Shown: positions 9,457 through 18,161 of the stretch, in pieces | How positions within the stretch are numbered: the stretch's first letter is position 1 | How the letters are laid out: each line of letters begins with the position of its first letter | Assembly: GCA_019638675.1 (NCBI GenBank) | Contig: JAHBTE010000001.1 | Coordinates: 2,202,605 to 2,266,604 of the forward strand | From: Fimbriimonadaceae bacterium | Lineage (GTDB): Bacteria > Armatimonadota > Fimbriimonadia > Fimbriimonadales > Fimbriimonadaceae | DNA: 64,000 bases | Reading direction: 5' to 3' | Position numbers and translations under genes: made by a program | Notes under the pieces: generated by a model | What the model was told of the DNA's origin: nothing | Seen by the model: the letters and a program-made list of their open reading frames with translations, nothing else | The model's database searches: none

Positions 9457-10035
9457 ATGAAGCGTAATCGAGGGTTCACTTTTGTGGAGATGGTCTTGGT
9501 AATCATTATGATTATCATATTCTCCGCGATTGTGTTTCCTTCGGTTATCGCGGTTCAGAGGAGCCAGGCCGCTTCTGGTTTTCGAATAGGGCTCGAAAAC
9601 GTTGCACAAATTGCACGACGCCAGGCGGTTCTCCAGAACAGGGCAACAGTTCTCAAATTTGGCAGTGATAACCAGATCGGCTGGGATTACGTTGAGGAAC
9701 CAACTGAAACGGATACTCAATCTGAAAACAGAACCGTTCAGGAAGAAGATTCTCTCGAACTAGGGCAAGTGAGAAACGGAATCTCTACGGTTGAGAACAC
9801 TGAGTTCACTAAGTTTCGGCGCAATAAACTTGATGAGAGCCAATCTGAGTGGCAGGTTGGATTCTTCCCAGATGGAACAGCTGACCGAGCCGTGGCAGAG
9901 TTCACTCAAGATGGACGTTCATATTTATTGATAATTAGCCCGCTCAACGGAGCAAGTAGTGTGGTTGAAGGCACACTCGACGATTACGAAGGCGAAGGCT
10001 GGGAGGCCGGGGAGATAGAACGTCGTGTCAGTTAA
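9457..10035 (+). CDS. gspH: Minor pseudopilin GspH
   Basis: A 192-aa prepilin-type protein: leader MKRNRG, then FTFVEMVLVIIMI with Glu+5 and a long hydrophobic helix, cleaved after Gly-6. The C-terminal half is beta-rich and poorly conserved, as usual for GspH. Position between gspG and gspI supports the call. It is the only gene in the front half of the operon with an intergenic gap (22 nt), which carries a clear CAGGAG Shine-Dalgarno sequence. It overlaps gspI by 11 nt. Confidence 0.85.
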   Translation: MKRNRGFTFVEMVLVIIMIIIFSAIVFPSVIAVQRSQAASGFRIGLENVAQIARRQAVLQNRATVLKFGSDNQIGWDYVEEPTETDTQSENRTVQEEDSLELGQVRNGISTVENTEFTKFRRNKLDESQSEWQVGFFPDGTADRAVAEFTQDGRSYLLIISPLNGASSVVEGTLDDYEGEGWEAGEIERRVS

Positions 10036-10414
10036 AAATCAAGCTTTCACCTTGGTCGAAGTTTTGATCGCCACGTTTATGCTGGCGGTTGCAATTACGG
10101 CTATGATGGGTGCTCTGACTGGGCTGACCCGTGCTGAACGAGCAGTTGCCGAAAAAGACTTTGTTGACAAAATCGCTCACGAAAAGCTCGAAGAAGTTGT
10201 CGCCACTCAAGCCTGGGTTTCGCAAAGCGGTGGCTCATTTGACGACGAACGTCTTCGCGATTACACCTGGAGCCTTGAGGAAGTCAACGTAGGGGTCGAA
10301 ACCCTTACCGGCATCCGGCTAACTGTTTCCAGTGTTGCAAAAGGTAACACAGTAGTTTCAACTATTGTCTACACCCCGGCGACCGCAACCGGTGGGAATG
10401 GAGGTGGAACTTGA
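10025..10414 (+). CDS. gspI: Minor pseudopilin GspI
   Basis: A 129-aa prepilin-like protein from a GTG start. The leader MSVKNQA is followed by FTLVEVLIATFMLAVAITAMMG, with Glu+5 present. GspI-type text follows: REKLEEVVATQAW-like (here HEKLEEVVATQAW) and YTWSLEEV. It would nucleate the pseudopilus tip together with GspJ and GspK. As in gspG, the residue before the processing site is Ala. The protein ends in a Gly/Thr-rich tail, and the frame overlaps gspH by 11 nt and gspJ by 4 nt. Confidence 0.85.
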   Translation: MSVKNQAFTLVEVLIATFMLAVAITAMMGALTGLTRAERAVAEKDFVDKIAHEKLEEVVATQAWVSQSGGSFDDERLRDYTWSLEEVNVGVETLTGIRLTVSSVAKGNTVVSTIVYTPATATGGNGGGT

Positions 10415-11127
10415 AACGCCGTGGTTTCACCTTATTAGAACTCATTGTCGCCATGGGGATGACTGTCATCATCATCGGAGCGATTGGAACGGCTTATCGT
10501 TTAACTCTTGATTACGCGGAATCCACACCTGCTCGGCTATCGGCATTCCAATCAGAAATTCAAATCAGGCGAACTCTTGAAGGATTGTTTACCGGAGCCT
10601 TTCTCACCACAGATGCCGATGATCGGATGTCCTACTTTATTGCCGCCAACTCAGGTGGTCAGGTTGGTGATCCTGATTCCATCACATGGGTCACCACTAG
10701 CCGCAACCCCGAAGGTGGATTCTTGATTTCTGACAGTGACGACTTTGAAGAACTCCATAGCCAATACGGCCCGCAAGGTGGTAATTCAGAAGTTTCGCTC
10801 AGCATCAACCCAGTCGGCGATGCAGGTGATAAACAAGGGCTATTCCTTAGAATCCAAACTCCTGCCGACGGCGACTCTACGCAAGGTGGAACTGAAACAT
10901 TACTTATTCCTGATATCACCAGCGTAACTTACGAGTTCTGGGATGGTACTCAATGGATCAACACCTGGGACACGATTAACGGTGGCTCCCGAAGACTGCC
11001 AGCGGCTGTTCGCCTGACACTAGAAAGAGAAGAAAGTAACCCAGAGATTATGGTGTTTCGGCTCCCTCTTAGTGATGTAACGGCGGAAAATCCAATCACT
11101 CAAGAAAGCGGAGGTGGAGGAACATGA
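10411..11127 (+). CDS. gspJ: Minor pseudopilin GspJ
   Basis: A 238-aa minor pseudopilin. MKRRG precedes FTLLELIVAMGMTVIIIGAIG, so cleavage after Gly-5 and Glu+5 are both as expected. The soluble part includes the GspJ-like VTYEFWDGTQWINTWD segment and a C-terminal PAAVRLTLERE strand. It starts at a TTG overlapping the gspI stop (TTGA), preceded by GGAGGTGG, an efficient Shine-Dalgarno sequence encoded in the gspI tail. It overlaps gspK by ATGA. Confidence 0.88.
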   Translation: MKRRGFTLLELIVAMGMTVIIIGAIGTAYRLTLDYAESTPARLSAFQSEIQIRRTLEGLFTGAFLTTDADDRMSYFIAANSGGQVGDPDSITWVTTSRNPEGGFLISDSDDFEELHSQYGPQGGNSEVSLSINPVGDAGDKQGLFLRIQTPADGDSTQGGTETLLIPDITSVTYEFWDGTQWINTWDTINGGSRRLPAAVRLTLEREESNPEIMVFRLPLSDVTAENPITQESGGGGT

Positions 11128-12365
11128 GACGGCTTCAGTCAGGAAGTGCGTTCATGCTGGCGCTTATCACTATGCTCGTGATGACATTAGTTATTGCGAG
11201 CTTCAGCGTTCGATTAGACTCTCACCTGAAGACTGAAACTTTACGTTTGGAACGGCGAAAAGCTGAACTTGCAGTTCAAGCCGGACTTGCCAGAGCGATG
11301 GCGGCGCTGGCGCTGGCAGACGTAAATGTGACTTCCACCGAAGATGAATGGTATTCGCTAGGAAATAATGGGGCGGAAGAGTTCACCGTTGGTGAATCTC
11401 AATTCCGCGTTCAGATTTTAGATACCACGCGATTCGTGAATTTGAACGTTGTCAACGAAGAGCAGCTTCGGCAGTTCAATCTCACCGACGAACAAATCGC
11501 ATCCCTTCTGGATTGGCGTAATACTGAACTCCAGCCGCGCCTCCAAGGAGCAAAGGACGAATATTACAATGCGCTCGAAACGCCTTACAACGTCAAGCTT
11601 CGCGGATTTGATACAGTCAGCGAACTTCTATTGGTGAAAGGATTTACGCCGAAAACACTGTTTGAACCACCTTCCAACCTTAGCGGAACAGCCCTTAGTA
11701 CAGGAAACATTGAAGACCAACCCCCAATGGCAGAGTTAATCACCACTGATTCAACTACCGCCAACCTTCGTGCTGATGGGAGCGCACGATTGAATCTCAA
11801 CGTGGCTAGCAATGCTCAGATGGTTCAAGCAGGCTTACGCAACCAAGCCGCCCAAGCAATTTTCCAACGGCGGCAAACTCAAGGTCAATTCACCACTTTG
11901 GGTCAGGTATTCACTGTTCCAGGCTTAAACCTTCAAGATGCGGAAGTGATATTGAATATTGCTACCGTAACTGGTGAAACGTTTATCACTGGAAAACTCA
12001 ATATCAATACGGTGTCCGAGGAAGTCCTTCGCACGATTCCGGATATGACAGAAGACCAAATTCAAGGAATCATCAGCCGGCAGGGAACGTTTGAAGAGCT
12101 AGGCGAACTGGCTCAAGTCAACGGATTCTCGACCAATACACTACGCGACTTTGCAGATTACTTCTGCATCGGTAGCCAAACCTATCTCGTACGCCTCAAA
12201 GGGCGACGCAACACCGCTTTCACATTTCTCGAAGCAATCGTAACCGTCACAGACGGACAAGCAAAAGTCATAAAAATGAATCGCCCAATCTACCGCGACC
12301 CCCAACTCGTTTGGGGCTGGGATGCAGATCCGACGACAACGTCCACTTTGATGGGGGCCAATTAA
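11124..12365 (+). CDS. gspK: Minor pseudopilin GspK (tip protein with helix-hairpin-helix repeats)
   Basis: A 413-aa tip pseudopilin, much larger than the others. The N-terminus MRRLQSGSAFMLALITMLVMTLV has the shape of a GspK signal, lacking the Glu+5 as GspK proteins characteristically do. Three helix-hairpin-helix-like repeats begin LNLNVVNEEQL, LNLNVASNAQM and LNINTVSEEVL (around 105, 230 and 290), matching the insertion domain of GspK. It caps the GspI-GspJ complex and would be the secretion plunger tip. The last strand contains YLVRLKGR. It lies 1 nt before the next gene. Confidence 0.88.
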   Translation: MRRLQSGSAFMLALITMLVMTLVIASFSVRLDSHLKTETLRLERRKAELAVQAGLARAMAALALADVNVTSTEDEWYSLGNNGAEEFTVGESQFRVQILDTTRFVNLNVVNEEQLRQFNLTDEQIASLLDWRNTELQPRLQGAKDEYYNALETPYNVKLRGFDTVSELLLVKGFTPKTLFEPPSNLSGTALSTGNIEDQPPMAELITTDSTTANLRADGSARLNLNVASNAQMVQAGLRNQAAQAIFQRRQTQGQFTTLGQVFTVPGLNLQDAEVILNIATVTGETFITGKLNINTVSEEVLRTIPDMTEDQIQGIISRQGTFEELGELAQVNGFSTNTLRDFADYFCIGSQTYLVRLKGRRNTAFTFLEAIVTVTDGQAKVIKMNRPIYRDPQLVWGWDADPTTTSTLMGAN

Positions 12366-12366
12366 G

Positions 12367-13632
12367 ATGAGCCACCTCCCCATCATCGAATGGTCACCTG
12401 AGTCGTGCCTTTATCTCGATCCCTCCACCCACCGAGTTCACAGTGCTACAACACCAGTGGAAGCACTCAGCGCATTAGGGCGACCGAAAAAAGTTGTTCT
12501 TGCTCTTGGCAGGCGGCAAATTTTCATCAAAACTCTTCGGTTGCCCGATGTGAGCATAGAAGAAGCTAAAAACCTCCTTCGGTTCCGAATAGAAGAACTC
12601 TTCCCTCTTCCCGCGCATGAAATCGCTTACGACCTCGTTTTCACCGATGATAAGAACTCTGAAGGTCGCTTAGCGGTTGTTTTTGCAGCGAAAAGCGAAA
12701 CCGTCCGCCAAACCACTGCTCTCTTTGCCCATGCTGGAGCAAAGGTCGAGCAAGTTATTCCTGCAAGCTTGGGAGCTTCGTTCATTGCTGAGATCGAACC
12801 AACAACAGTATTGGTAGCTTCATCTTCTGATGGAACTTCGTTTGATGTTGTTGACCACGGAGCCTTGCTCTACAGCCGGGTTGCCAATCACGTCACCACT
12901 CAAGCTGAAATAGATAGCGAAGTTGCTCGGGCGATCGCCAGTGCGGATGTAGACCAAGCAAGAACTGTGGTTCACACGGCTTTAAGAGAGCTAGTTTCCC
13001 CTAGCACTCCTCTTGCCGACCAGCACCCACTTGAGATTTTAAGTCAACGGCATCCGCACATCAACTTGCGTTTGCCGGAAGATATTGCTAAAGAACTCAA
13101 CAAGGCAGTCATGGGGCGGCGCCAGTTGGCTGTACTCCTGCTCTGCGCGCTCTTTTGTGTTGCCGCTCTTGCTTGGTGGGATCGTGATGACGCCGAACGA
13201 AAAGTTGCTAAGGAACGGGCTGAAACTACTCGGGTTGTGAATCGGCTGAAAGATAAACACAGCTTGATTACCTCCCAACTTGCCAAATATGAAACTGAAT
13301 CCACAATGGTGCGAGATGGTCTTGAACCACGGCAATCACTCAGTGATGTCGTTACTGTTGCAGTGAACTCAGTTCCAGATGGGCTTTGGCTCACTGGAAT
13401 GACCCTAGAGCGGGGGAAAGACATCACCTTGCGTGGAACGGCAAAAAGCAATGCTCTGGTTGCCGGGATGGTAGATGCTTTATCTGCTTCTTCCCGACTA
13501 CGGGAAGTTGAGCTTGTTTTTAGTAATAACAACGCTATTGGCGAAATCCCCGTAGTGCAGTTTTCGATCAAAGCCCATGTGGTTGGCAATATGCCGCTGA
13601 TTGACCCCAAGAAGGAGCGTAAACGTAAATGA
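12367..13632 (+). CDS. GspL-type PilM-PilN fusion, inner-membrane assembly protein
   Basis: A 421-aa protein joining two proteins that are usually separate in type IV pili. Residues ~1-235 form an actin-like PilM domain (KKVVLALGRRQIFIKTLRLPD, then EEAKNLLRFRIEELFPLP). One membrane helix at about 252-271 is followed by a charged coiled coil and a PilN-like ferredoxin-fold domain (LSDVVTVAVNSVPDGLWLTGMTLERG). This is the topology of T2SS GspL, which links the GspE ATPase to the membrane platform. It overlaps the PilO/GspM-like gene by ATGA. Confidence 0.85.
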   Translation: MSHLPIIEWSPESCLYLDPSTHRVHSATTPVEALSALGRPKKVVLALGRRQIFIKTLRLPDVSIEEAKNLLRFRIEELFPLPAHEIAYDLVFTDDKNSEGRLAVVFAAKSETVRQTTALFAHAGAKVEQVIPASLGASFIAEIEPTTVLVASSSDGTSFDVVDHGALLYSRVANHVTTQAEIDSEVARAIASADVDQARTVVHTALRELVSPSTPLADQHPLEILSQRHPHINLRLPEDIAKELNKAVMGRRQLAVLLLCALFCVAALAWWDRDDAERKVAKERAETTRVVNRLKDKHSLITSQLAKYETESTMVRDGLEPRQSLSDVVTVAVNSVPDGLWLTGMTLERGKDITLRGTAKSNALVAGMVDALSASSRLREVELVFSNNNAIGEIPVVQFSIKAHVVGNMPLIDPKKERKRK

Positions 13633-14264
13633 ACCTAGAAATTGGAAACAATAGGAAGACCTGGAACGCGGTCTGTGCGCTTGCGCTCGTTTTGATGCTT
13701 GTCATCGCCCTTGCGGATATGTTTGTACCAAAGCCAACCGAAGCGAAAGAAAAGCAGAACCGTCATCAACAGGTCAACGAACTTGAACGCAAAATCAAGA
13801 CTGATGAGGATTACTTGCAAGAGCTGATCCTGGCTGAAACAGGAACTTGGGAAGGCGACCAAGAAGTCGTCACTCCAAAAATTCTACAAACCGTTTCCCA
13901 GCTTGCTTCATCGCACAACGTGAACCTAAAAAGCTTCCGGCCACAAAGCCCAGTTTCGGATGGCGACACGATTCGAGCGCATTTTGTTATTCTCGCTGAT
14001 GGCAAATTCCCCGACATGGCTTCGTTCATGAAGGCCCTGGAATCTAACTCAACTAAGATCGGTACTAACGTGGTGCAAATCGCTTCGGCAGATCAAGAAT
14101 CCGATATGGTCAACGCCACCATCGGCATCGTAGCCTATATCAAGGCACCGGAAGTCGTTGCGACCAACCGTCGACCGAGCAATACAAACACGGTTAAACC
14201 AAGACCAGCTAACAACACAGATACAACGAATTCAGAGGAGAAAAGTAATGGCACGAAAGAATAA
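13629..14264 (+). CDS. PilO/GspM-like assembly protein
   Basis: A 211-aa bitopic protein: a short cytoplasmic tail, one membrane segment (about 12-33, VCALALVLMLVIALADMFV), a coiled coil (KEKQNRHQQVNELERKIKTDEDYLQELIL) and a compact alpha/beta domain in the periplasm. A Thr/Asn/Pro-rich tail ends it. Sequence identity to GspM is low; the call rests on topology and on its place directly after the GspL-like gene. It probably heterodimerises with the PilN-like part of that protein. It overlaps the next gene by 17 nt. Confidence 0.75.
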   Translation: MNLEIGNNRKTWNAVCALALVLMLVIALADMFVPKPTEAKEKQNRHQQVNELERKIKTDEDYLQELILAETGTWEGDQEVVTPKILQTVSQLASSHNVNLKSFRPQSPVSDGDTIRAHFVILADGKFPDMASFMKALESNSTKIGTNVVQIASADQESDMVNATIGIVAYIKAPEVVATNRRPSNTNTVKPRPANNTDTTNSEEKSNGTKE

Positions 14265-14961
14265 TCGGATGCTGATTTACGGAGGAGTTCTTGCGGTAGC
14301 AATAGCGGCTTTCGTTTTAACCGAACCGCCGAAGAAAACTAGCAGTATTGAACCTGCGGTCAGGCCCAAAAGCACATCTACAAGCACGCGCGGACAAAAA
14401 GTCTCAGTCTTTACTGAAGAAGATGAACTTGCCCGCTTTGATCCACTGAACGAACCCATTTCAAATGCGTTTAAACCTAGTGTAGTAGAAAGCGGCGCGC
14501 GCAAGGCTGGAGATCGGAGCATTCCAAACCAAGTTCCCCCCGGCTTTGTGAACGGTGAAACCACTTGGTACTACACTGGAACAGTATCGTTTGACGGCTC
14601 AACAATGGTGTTAATCGAAAATAGCAGTAACGGACAAGGGGAGTATTTGCGGGTAGGTCAAACTATCGGCGCCGCTACCGTTATGGATATCACCAATAAT
14701 AGCGTGACTTTAGCTGGCCCCAATGGCGAAGTCAAACGATTGATTTTGCTTGAGAATCGTCCAATCGTTACAGACCGAGAAATCTCGGCGAGTAGCAATG
14801 CTCCGTTTAATCCGATGCAAGGCAACATTGGTAAAGGGCCAGAAAGCGGTTCCACCAGTGCCAGCATCGTTCCAACAATTTCTTCCACCAACGGTCCAAC
14901 AGTTTTGGACACTGACAACACAAACATAAGTGAAAAAGATGCGCAGAACTCTCCTCGTTAG
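14248..14961 (+). CDS. PilP/GspC-like periplasmic connector
   Basis: A 237-aa protein starting at ATG 14248, which has AGAGGAG eight nt upstream; the longer frame from 14158 would run far into the previous gene. One N-terminal membrane helix (MLIYGGVLAVAIAAFVL) is followed by a disordered linker and a small beta domain: WYYTGTVSFDGSTMVLIENSSNGQGEYLRVGQTIGAATVMDITNNSVTLAG in outline, which is the homology-region fold of GspC/PilP that docks on the secretin N0 domain. The C-terminal ~60 residues are Ser/Asn/Thr-rich and probably disordered. It overlaps the secretin gene by 23 nt. The exact family (GspC or PilP) is undecided. Confidence 0.7.
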   Translation: MARKNNRMLIYGGVLAVAIAAFVLTEPPKKTSSIEPAVRPKSTSTSTRGQKVSVFTEEDELARFDPLNEPISNAFKPSVVESGARKAGDRSIPNQVPPGFVNGETTWYYTGTVSFDGSTMVLIENSSNGQGEYLRVGQTIGAATVMDITNNSVTLAGPNGEVKRLILLENRPIVTDREISASSNAPFNPMQGNIGKGPESGSTSASIVPTISSTNGPTVLDTDNTNISEKDAQNSPR

Positions 14962-17329
14962 TACCCTGGCAATAGCCATGACAATGGTAGCTCCGCCGCT
15001 TGCCAGTGCCCAATTCACAACTGGTGCTCCTTCTTCTGGTGGAAATCAAAACAATAAGCCAGCCTGGGAACAGTTTGAACTGCCCAATAAAACGGTACAG
15101 CTTAACTTTCGTAATGCGAACGTTGATTTGGTTCTTGACTTGTTCATGAAGGTTTCTGGCATTACGATCGTTAAAGATCCTTCATTGAAAGAGCCAATGA
15201 CGGTCAGCAGTCCAAAAGCTGTGCCCATCAAACAAGCGTTTGAAATTCTAAATGCGGCTCTTGGGCTTCGCAACTTCCAAATGGAAAAGCAAGGCTCACT
15301 GATTGTTATCAAACCGCGTCGGCAAGAAAATAATAACAATCCGTTTCCTCCTGGTTTTGAATTCCCGACCACCCCTAAAGTAGAGCTCAAGGTTTACCGG
15401 ATCACATATGCCAGTGCTTCCGAAGTAGCTCGCGTCATCAACGAAGTTTTTGCACAGCAGGAGCAGGCCAATAATCCATTTTCACAATTCCAATTTGGAG
15501 GTGGTGGTCGGAACAACCAGCGCGGTGGTCGCGGTGGTTTTAACTTTGGCGGAATGAACTTTGGTTCGCAGCAAGGGTCTTCCATCCGGGCTTCATCTGA
15601 TGATTTCAGCAACAGTGTGATCGTTAATGCTCCTCGGGACAAGCAACACGACGTTGAAGCTTTGATTGAGGAAATTGACAAGCTCACTGATGCTCCACTG
15701 CAAACCAAAGTATTCCCTCTCGAATATGCGGCGGCTAGTGATCTGGTGACAACCGTGCAAACGGTTCTAACGGCAAATGCGCCAACTGGTCGCGGCAACA
15801 CTGGTCAAAGCAACCAGGGCGGATTCAACAGCTTTATCCGGCGAATTTCGGGGCCTGGTTCAGGCGAAGCTAACGTTGCGGCAGATACACGATCAAACAG
15901 CTTGATCATTTCCGCAACCGAAGCGGCAATGAAAGTTGTTGAAAATCTGATTGCGGAACTCGATAAAGAAGTCGAAGTTGAAAATACGACATTCGTTATC
16001 CCGCTTGATAACGCTCGGGCTGACAACGTTGCTGACTTACTCAACAATGCTTTTGGCACCCGTAACACTGGCAACCGGACTGGTAATAACAACAACCGAA
16101 CAGGCAACAACAATAATCGCAACACAGGCGGTGGTGGAAACCGCAACACTGGTGGCGGAGGAGGTGGCCGCGGAGTTGATGACGGCCCAACTCGAGTTGT
16201 GCCCGATGGAAAGGGTGGCGGCGAAGTCGTCATGGACTTTGAAGACGGTGAAGAAGGCGAACTCTACACTCAAGTCCGGACTCAGCAAGGCAACTTCGGT
16301 TTTGGTAACCAAGGGCGAAACCAACAAGGCGGCGGAACCAGTAATGTCGCGCGAAATGCTGATGGTCGTCTCGTCAATGTTCGCGACCTTGGTGGTCAAG
16401 TCACGATCATTCCTGATCCAAACACCAACAGCTTGATCATTGTCACAGCTCCCGAGAACATGGATTTGATTAGATCGATCCTTGGTCAAATTGACCGGAT
16501 TCCAGAGCAAGTGATGATCGAAACTTTGATCGTAGAAGCCACCCTCGACAAAGCGCTAAAATTAGGCGTTGAATGGAACTACAACCAAGGTTCAAATGGG
16601 AATGCGGCAACCGCGTTTGGTTTGCAAAACGCGAGTCCGTCGCTTCAAGGATTGCGGTATACCTACACAAGCGGTGCATTGACTTCCTTCCTTAACGCTC
16701 TTGCTACCGATGATAAATTCCAGGTTCTCAGTACCCCGAGAATTTTCACAAGCAATAACGTTGAAGCAGAAATCAATATCAGTCAGAGCATTCCATACAT
16801 TCTCTCGACCCGAGAAGATGCTAACGGCAACCTGACATACAACTATGCGTTCCAAGATGTTGGGATTGTTCTCAATGTTGTGCCACGCATAACTCAAAAC
16901 GGTACGGTCACCATGGACGTCACACAAACTGCGAACGATCTGCAAGGCTTTACCGATTTTAACGCGCCAATCGTCAACCAGCGACAAGCGTTCACCACCG
17001 TTTCTGTTAACGATGGCGAAACGATTGTTCTTGGTGGAATGATGCGATCAACAGTCACTAGTAAGGTTAAGAAATTGCCTCTGCTCGGTGATATCCCTCT
17101 TCTCGGTGAACTGTTTAAGACCCGAGATAAAAACGAAGTCAAGACCGAGTTGCTTGTCTTCTTGACTCCGCGCATTGTACGGAATCCAGAAGAAGGTGCT
17201 CGGCTCACGGCAGATGAAAAGAAGCGGTTGAGTGAGGAAAGCCAAAAAGCAATGCAAAAGGCGATGCCTCCCACCGGAACAAATGGTTCGGGAATCAAAA
17301 CCGGGCCGAAAAAGGACATCGGAAAATGA
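14939..17329 (+). CDS. gspD: Outer-membrane secretin GspD
   Basis: About 796 aa from ATG 14939 (an in-frame GTG at 14930 is also possible). A signal peptide ends near APPLASAQ. An N0 domain (VQLNFRNANVDLVLDLFMKVSG) is followed by three N1-type repeats (KVYRITYASASEVARVINEVF, KVFPLEYAAASDLVTTVQTVL, FVIPLDNARADNVADLLNNAF). The secretin core contains FQVLSTPRI, INISQSIPYI, QDVGIVLNVVPRI and the signature VNDGETIVLGGMM...KLPLLGDIPLLGELF. It forms the outer-membrane gate. Unusual are Gly/Asn/Arg/Gln-rich low-complexity inserts: one inside N1 (about 180-215) and one of roughly 45 residues after the last N repeat (about 380-420). Confidence 0.95.
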   Translation: MRRTLLVSTLAIAMTMVAPPLASAQFTTGAPSSGGNQNNKPAWEQFELPNKTVQLNFRNANVDLVLDLFMKVSGITIVKDPSLKEPMTVSSPKAVPIKQAFEILNAALGLRNFQMEKQGSLIVIKPRRQENNNNPFPPGFEFPTTPKVELKVYRITYASASEVARVINEVFAQQEQANNPFSQFQFGGGGRNNQRGGRGGFNFGGMNFGSQQGSSIRASSDDFSNSVIVNAPRDKQHDVEALIEEIDKLTDAPLQTKVFPLEYAAASDLVTTVQTVLTANAPTGRGNTGQSNQGGFNSFIRRISGPGSGEANVAADTRSNSLIISATEAAMKVVENLIAELDKEVEVENTTFVIPLDNARADNVADLLNNAFGTRNTGNRTGNNNNRTGNNNNRNTGGGGNRNTGGGGGGRGVDDGPTRVVPDGKGGGEVVMDFEDGEEGELYTQVRTQQGNFGFGNQGRNQQGGGTSNVARNADGRLVNVRDLGGQVTIIPDPNTNSLIIVTAPENMDLIRSILGQIDRIPEQVMIETLIVEATLDKALKLGVEWNYNQGSNGNAATAFGLQNASPSLQGLRYTYTSGALTSFLNALATDDKFQVLSTPRIFTSNNVEAEINISQSIPYILSTREDANGNLTYNYAFQDVGIVLNVVPRITQNGTVTMDVTQTANDLQGFTDFNAPIVNQRQAFTTVSVNDGETIVLGGMMRSTVTSKVKKLPLLGDIPLLGELFKTRDKNEVKTELLVFLTPRIVRNPEEGARLTADEKKRLSEESQKAMQKAMPPTGTNGSGIKTGPKKDIGK

Positions 17330-18099
17330 AGAAAATTAATCTGATCATTGCAAGCGCAGCCCTTCTTGGTCTGCTTGCTCTCCCTATGACCGCTCAAGCT
17401 CAAAACCGACAACAAGGTGGCGGAGCTGGTGGTGGTCAGCGACAAGGCGGTGGTGGCTTCGGTCAGCAACGCGGCGGAATGGGCATGATGAGCGTGACCA
17501 AGTCTATGCTCCTCGGTCGAAACGACGTTCAAAAGGATCTTAAGATCACGGCTGAACAAAAAGCAGCTCTCGAAAAAGCTCAAGCTGACCAACGCGCTAA
17601 GATGCAAGCCCGCATGGAAGAACTGCGAAATGGCGGTGGTGGTGGCGGTGGCGACTTCACCGCGATTCGAGAAGAATTCGAAAAAATGTCGAAGGAAGCT
17701 GACGATGCGGCGATGAAGGTTCTCACCAAAGAACAACAAACCCGACTTGGTCAAATCCAAATCCAATTCGACGGTATGCGAGTCATCCTCAAGCCAGAAA
17801 TCCAAAAAGAACTCGGCATGAAAGCTGACCAAAAGAAGCGATTGGATGAACTGCAAGAGCAACAACAAGCAGCGAATATGGCAATCCTGCAACGCGTTCG
17901 AGATGGCGAAATCAGCCGCGAAGAAATGGGCCCGCTCATGGAGCAAAATAACAAAGCTCTTGATGCTGAATTCGAAAAGGTTTTAACCGACGATCAAAAG
18001 GCAAAGTTAAAAGAAATGCAAGGTGCCAAGTTCACCCGTGACCCCAAAGACGATGAAGCTATGCGTAACTTCGGTCGAGGCGGACGCGGCGGCAACTAA
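17326..18099 (+). CDS. Periplasmic LTXXQ-type (Spy/CpxP-like) repeat protein
   Basis: A 257-aa protein whose ATG overlaps the secretin stop (ATGA), so it is translationally coupled to the secretion operon. A signal peptide ends at MTAQAQ. A Gly/Gln/Arg-rich stretch (27-53) precedes a helical region with four copies of an (L/I)(T/K)x(E/D)Q(K/Q)xxLxxxQ unit: KITAEQKAALEKAQ (73), VLTKEQQTRLGQIQ (132), GMKADQKKRLDELQ (164) and VLTDDQKAKLKEMQ (219). The LTxxQ unit is known from Spy and CpxP, periplasmic chaperone/stress-sensor proteins, but such proteins are common and undefined in Planctomycetes and Armatimonadota. A Gly-Arg tail (GRGGRGGN) closes it. A chaperone role for secretion is inference from context. 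Confidence 0.7.
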   Translation: MKKINLIIASAALLGLLALPMTAQAQNRQQGGGAGGGQRQGGGGFGQQRGGMGMMSVTKSMLLGRNDVQKDLKITAEQKAALEKAQADQRAKMQARMEELRNGGGGGGGDFTAIREEFEKMSKEADDAAMKVLTKEQQTRLGQIQIQFDGMRVILKPEIQKELGMKADQKKRLDELQEQQQAANMAILQRVRDGEISREEMGPLMEQNNKALDAEFEKVLTDDQKAKLKEMQGAKFTRDPKDDEAMRNFGRGGRGGN

Positions 18100-18127
18100 A
18101 CCACAGCAAGTTCCTTGATTAAGATTT

Positions 18128-18160
18128 GGACGATCCTGGCAAGGGATCGTCCATTCTTTA
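18128..18160 (+). terminator. Intrinsic terminator of the secretion operon
   Basis: GGACGATCC (18128-18136) and GGATCGTCC (18144-18152) form a perfect 9-bp stem with a 7-nt loop, followed by ATTCTTTATTT. It ends the ~12-kb operon and faces the oppositely oriented SGNH gene. Confidence 0.85.
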
Positions 18161-18161
18161 T

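Noticed and set aside
16055-16180. Short tandem-like repeats, possible CRISPR or minisatellite
   Set aside because: The repeats are codon-level (Asn/Gly/Arg/Thr) inside an intact secretin frame, without regular spacers.
15805-16233. Minus-strand Pro/Leu/Arg-rich open frame
   Set aside because: It is the complement of the Gly/Asn-rich secretin segment and looks like a low-complexity shadow.
16894-17946. 350-codon minus-strand open frame opposite the secretin end and LTXXQ gene
   Set aside because: It is antisense to two genes with strong signatures; its Leu/Phe/His-rich text is the complement of their Gln/Glu-rich codons.
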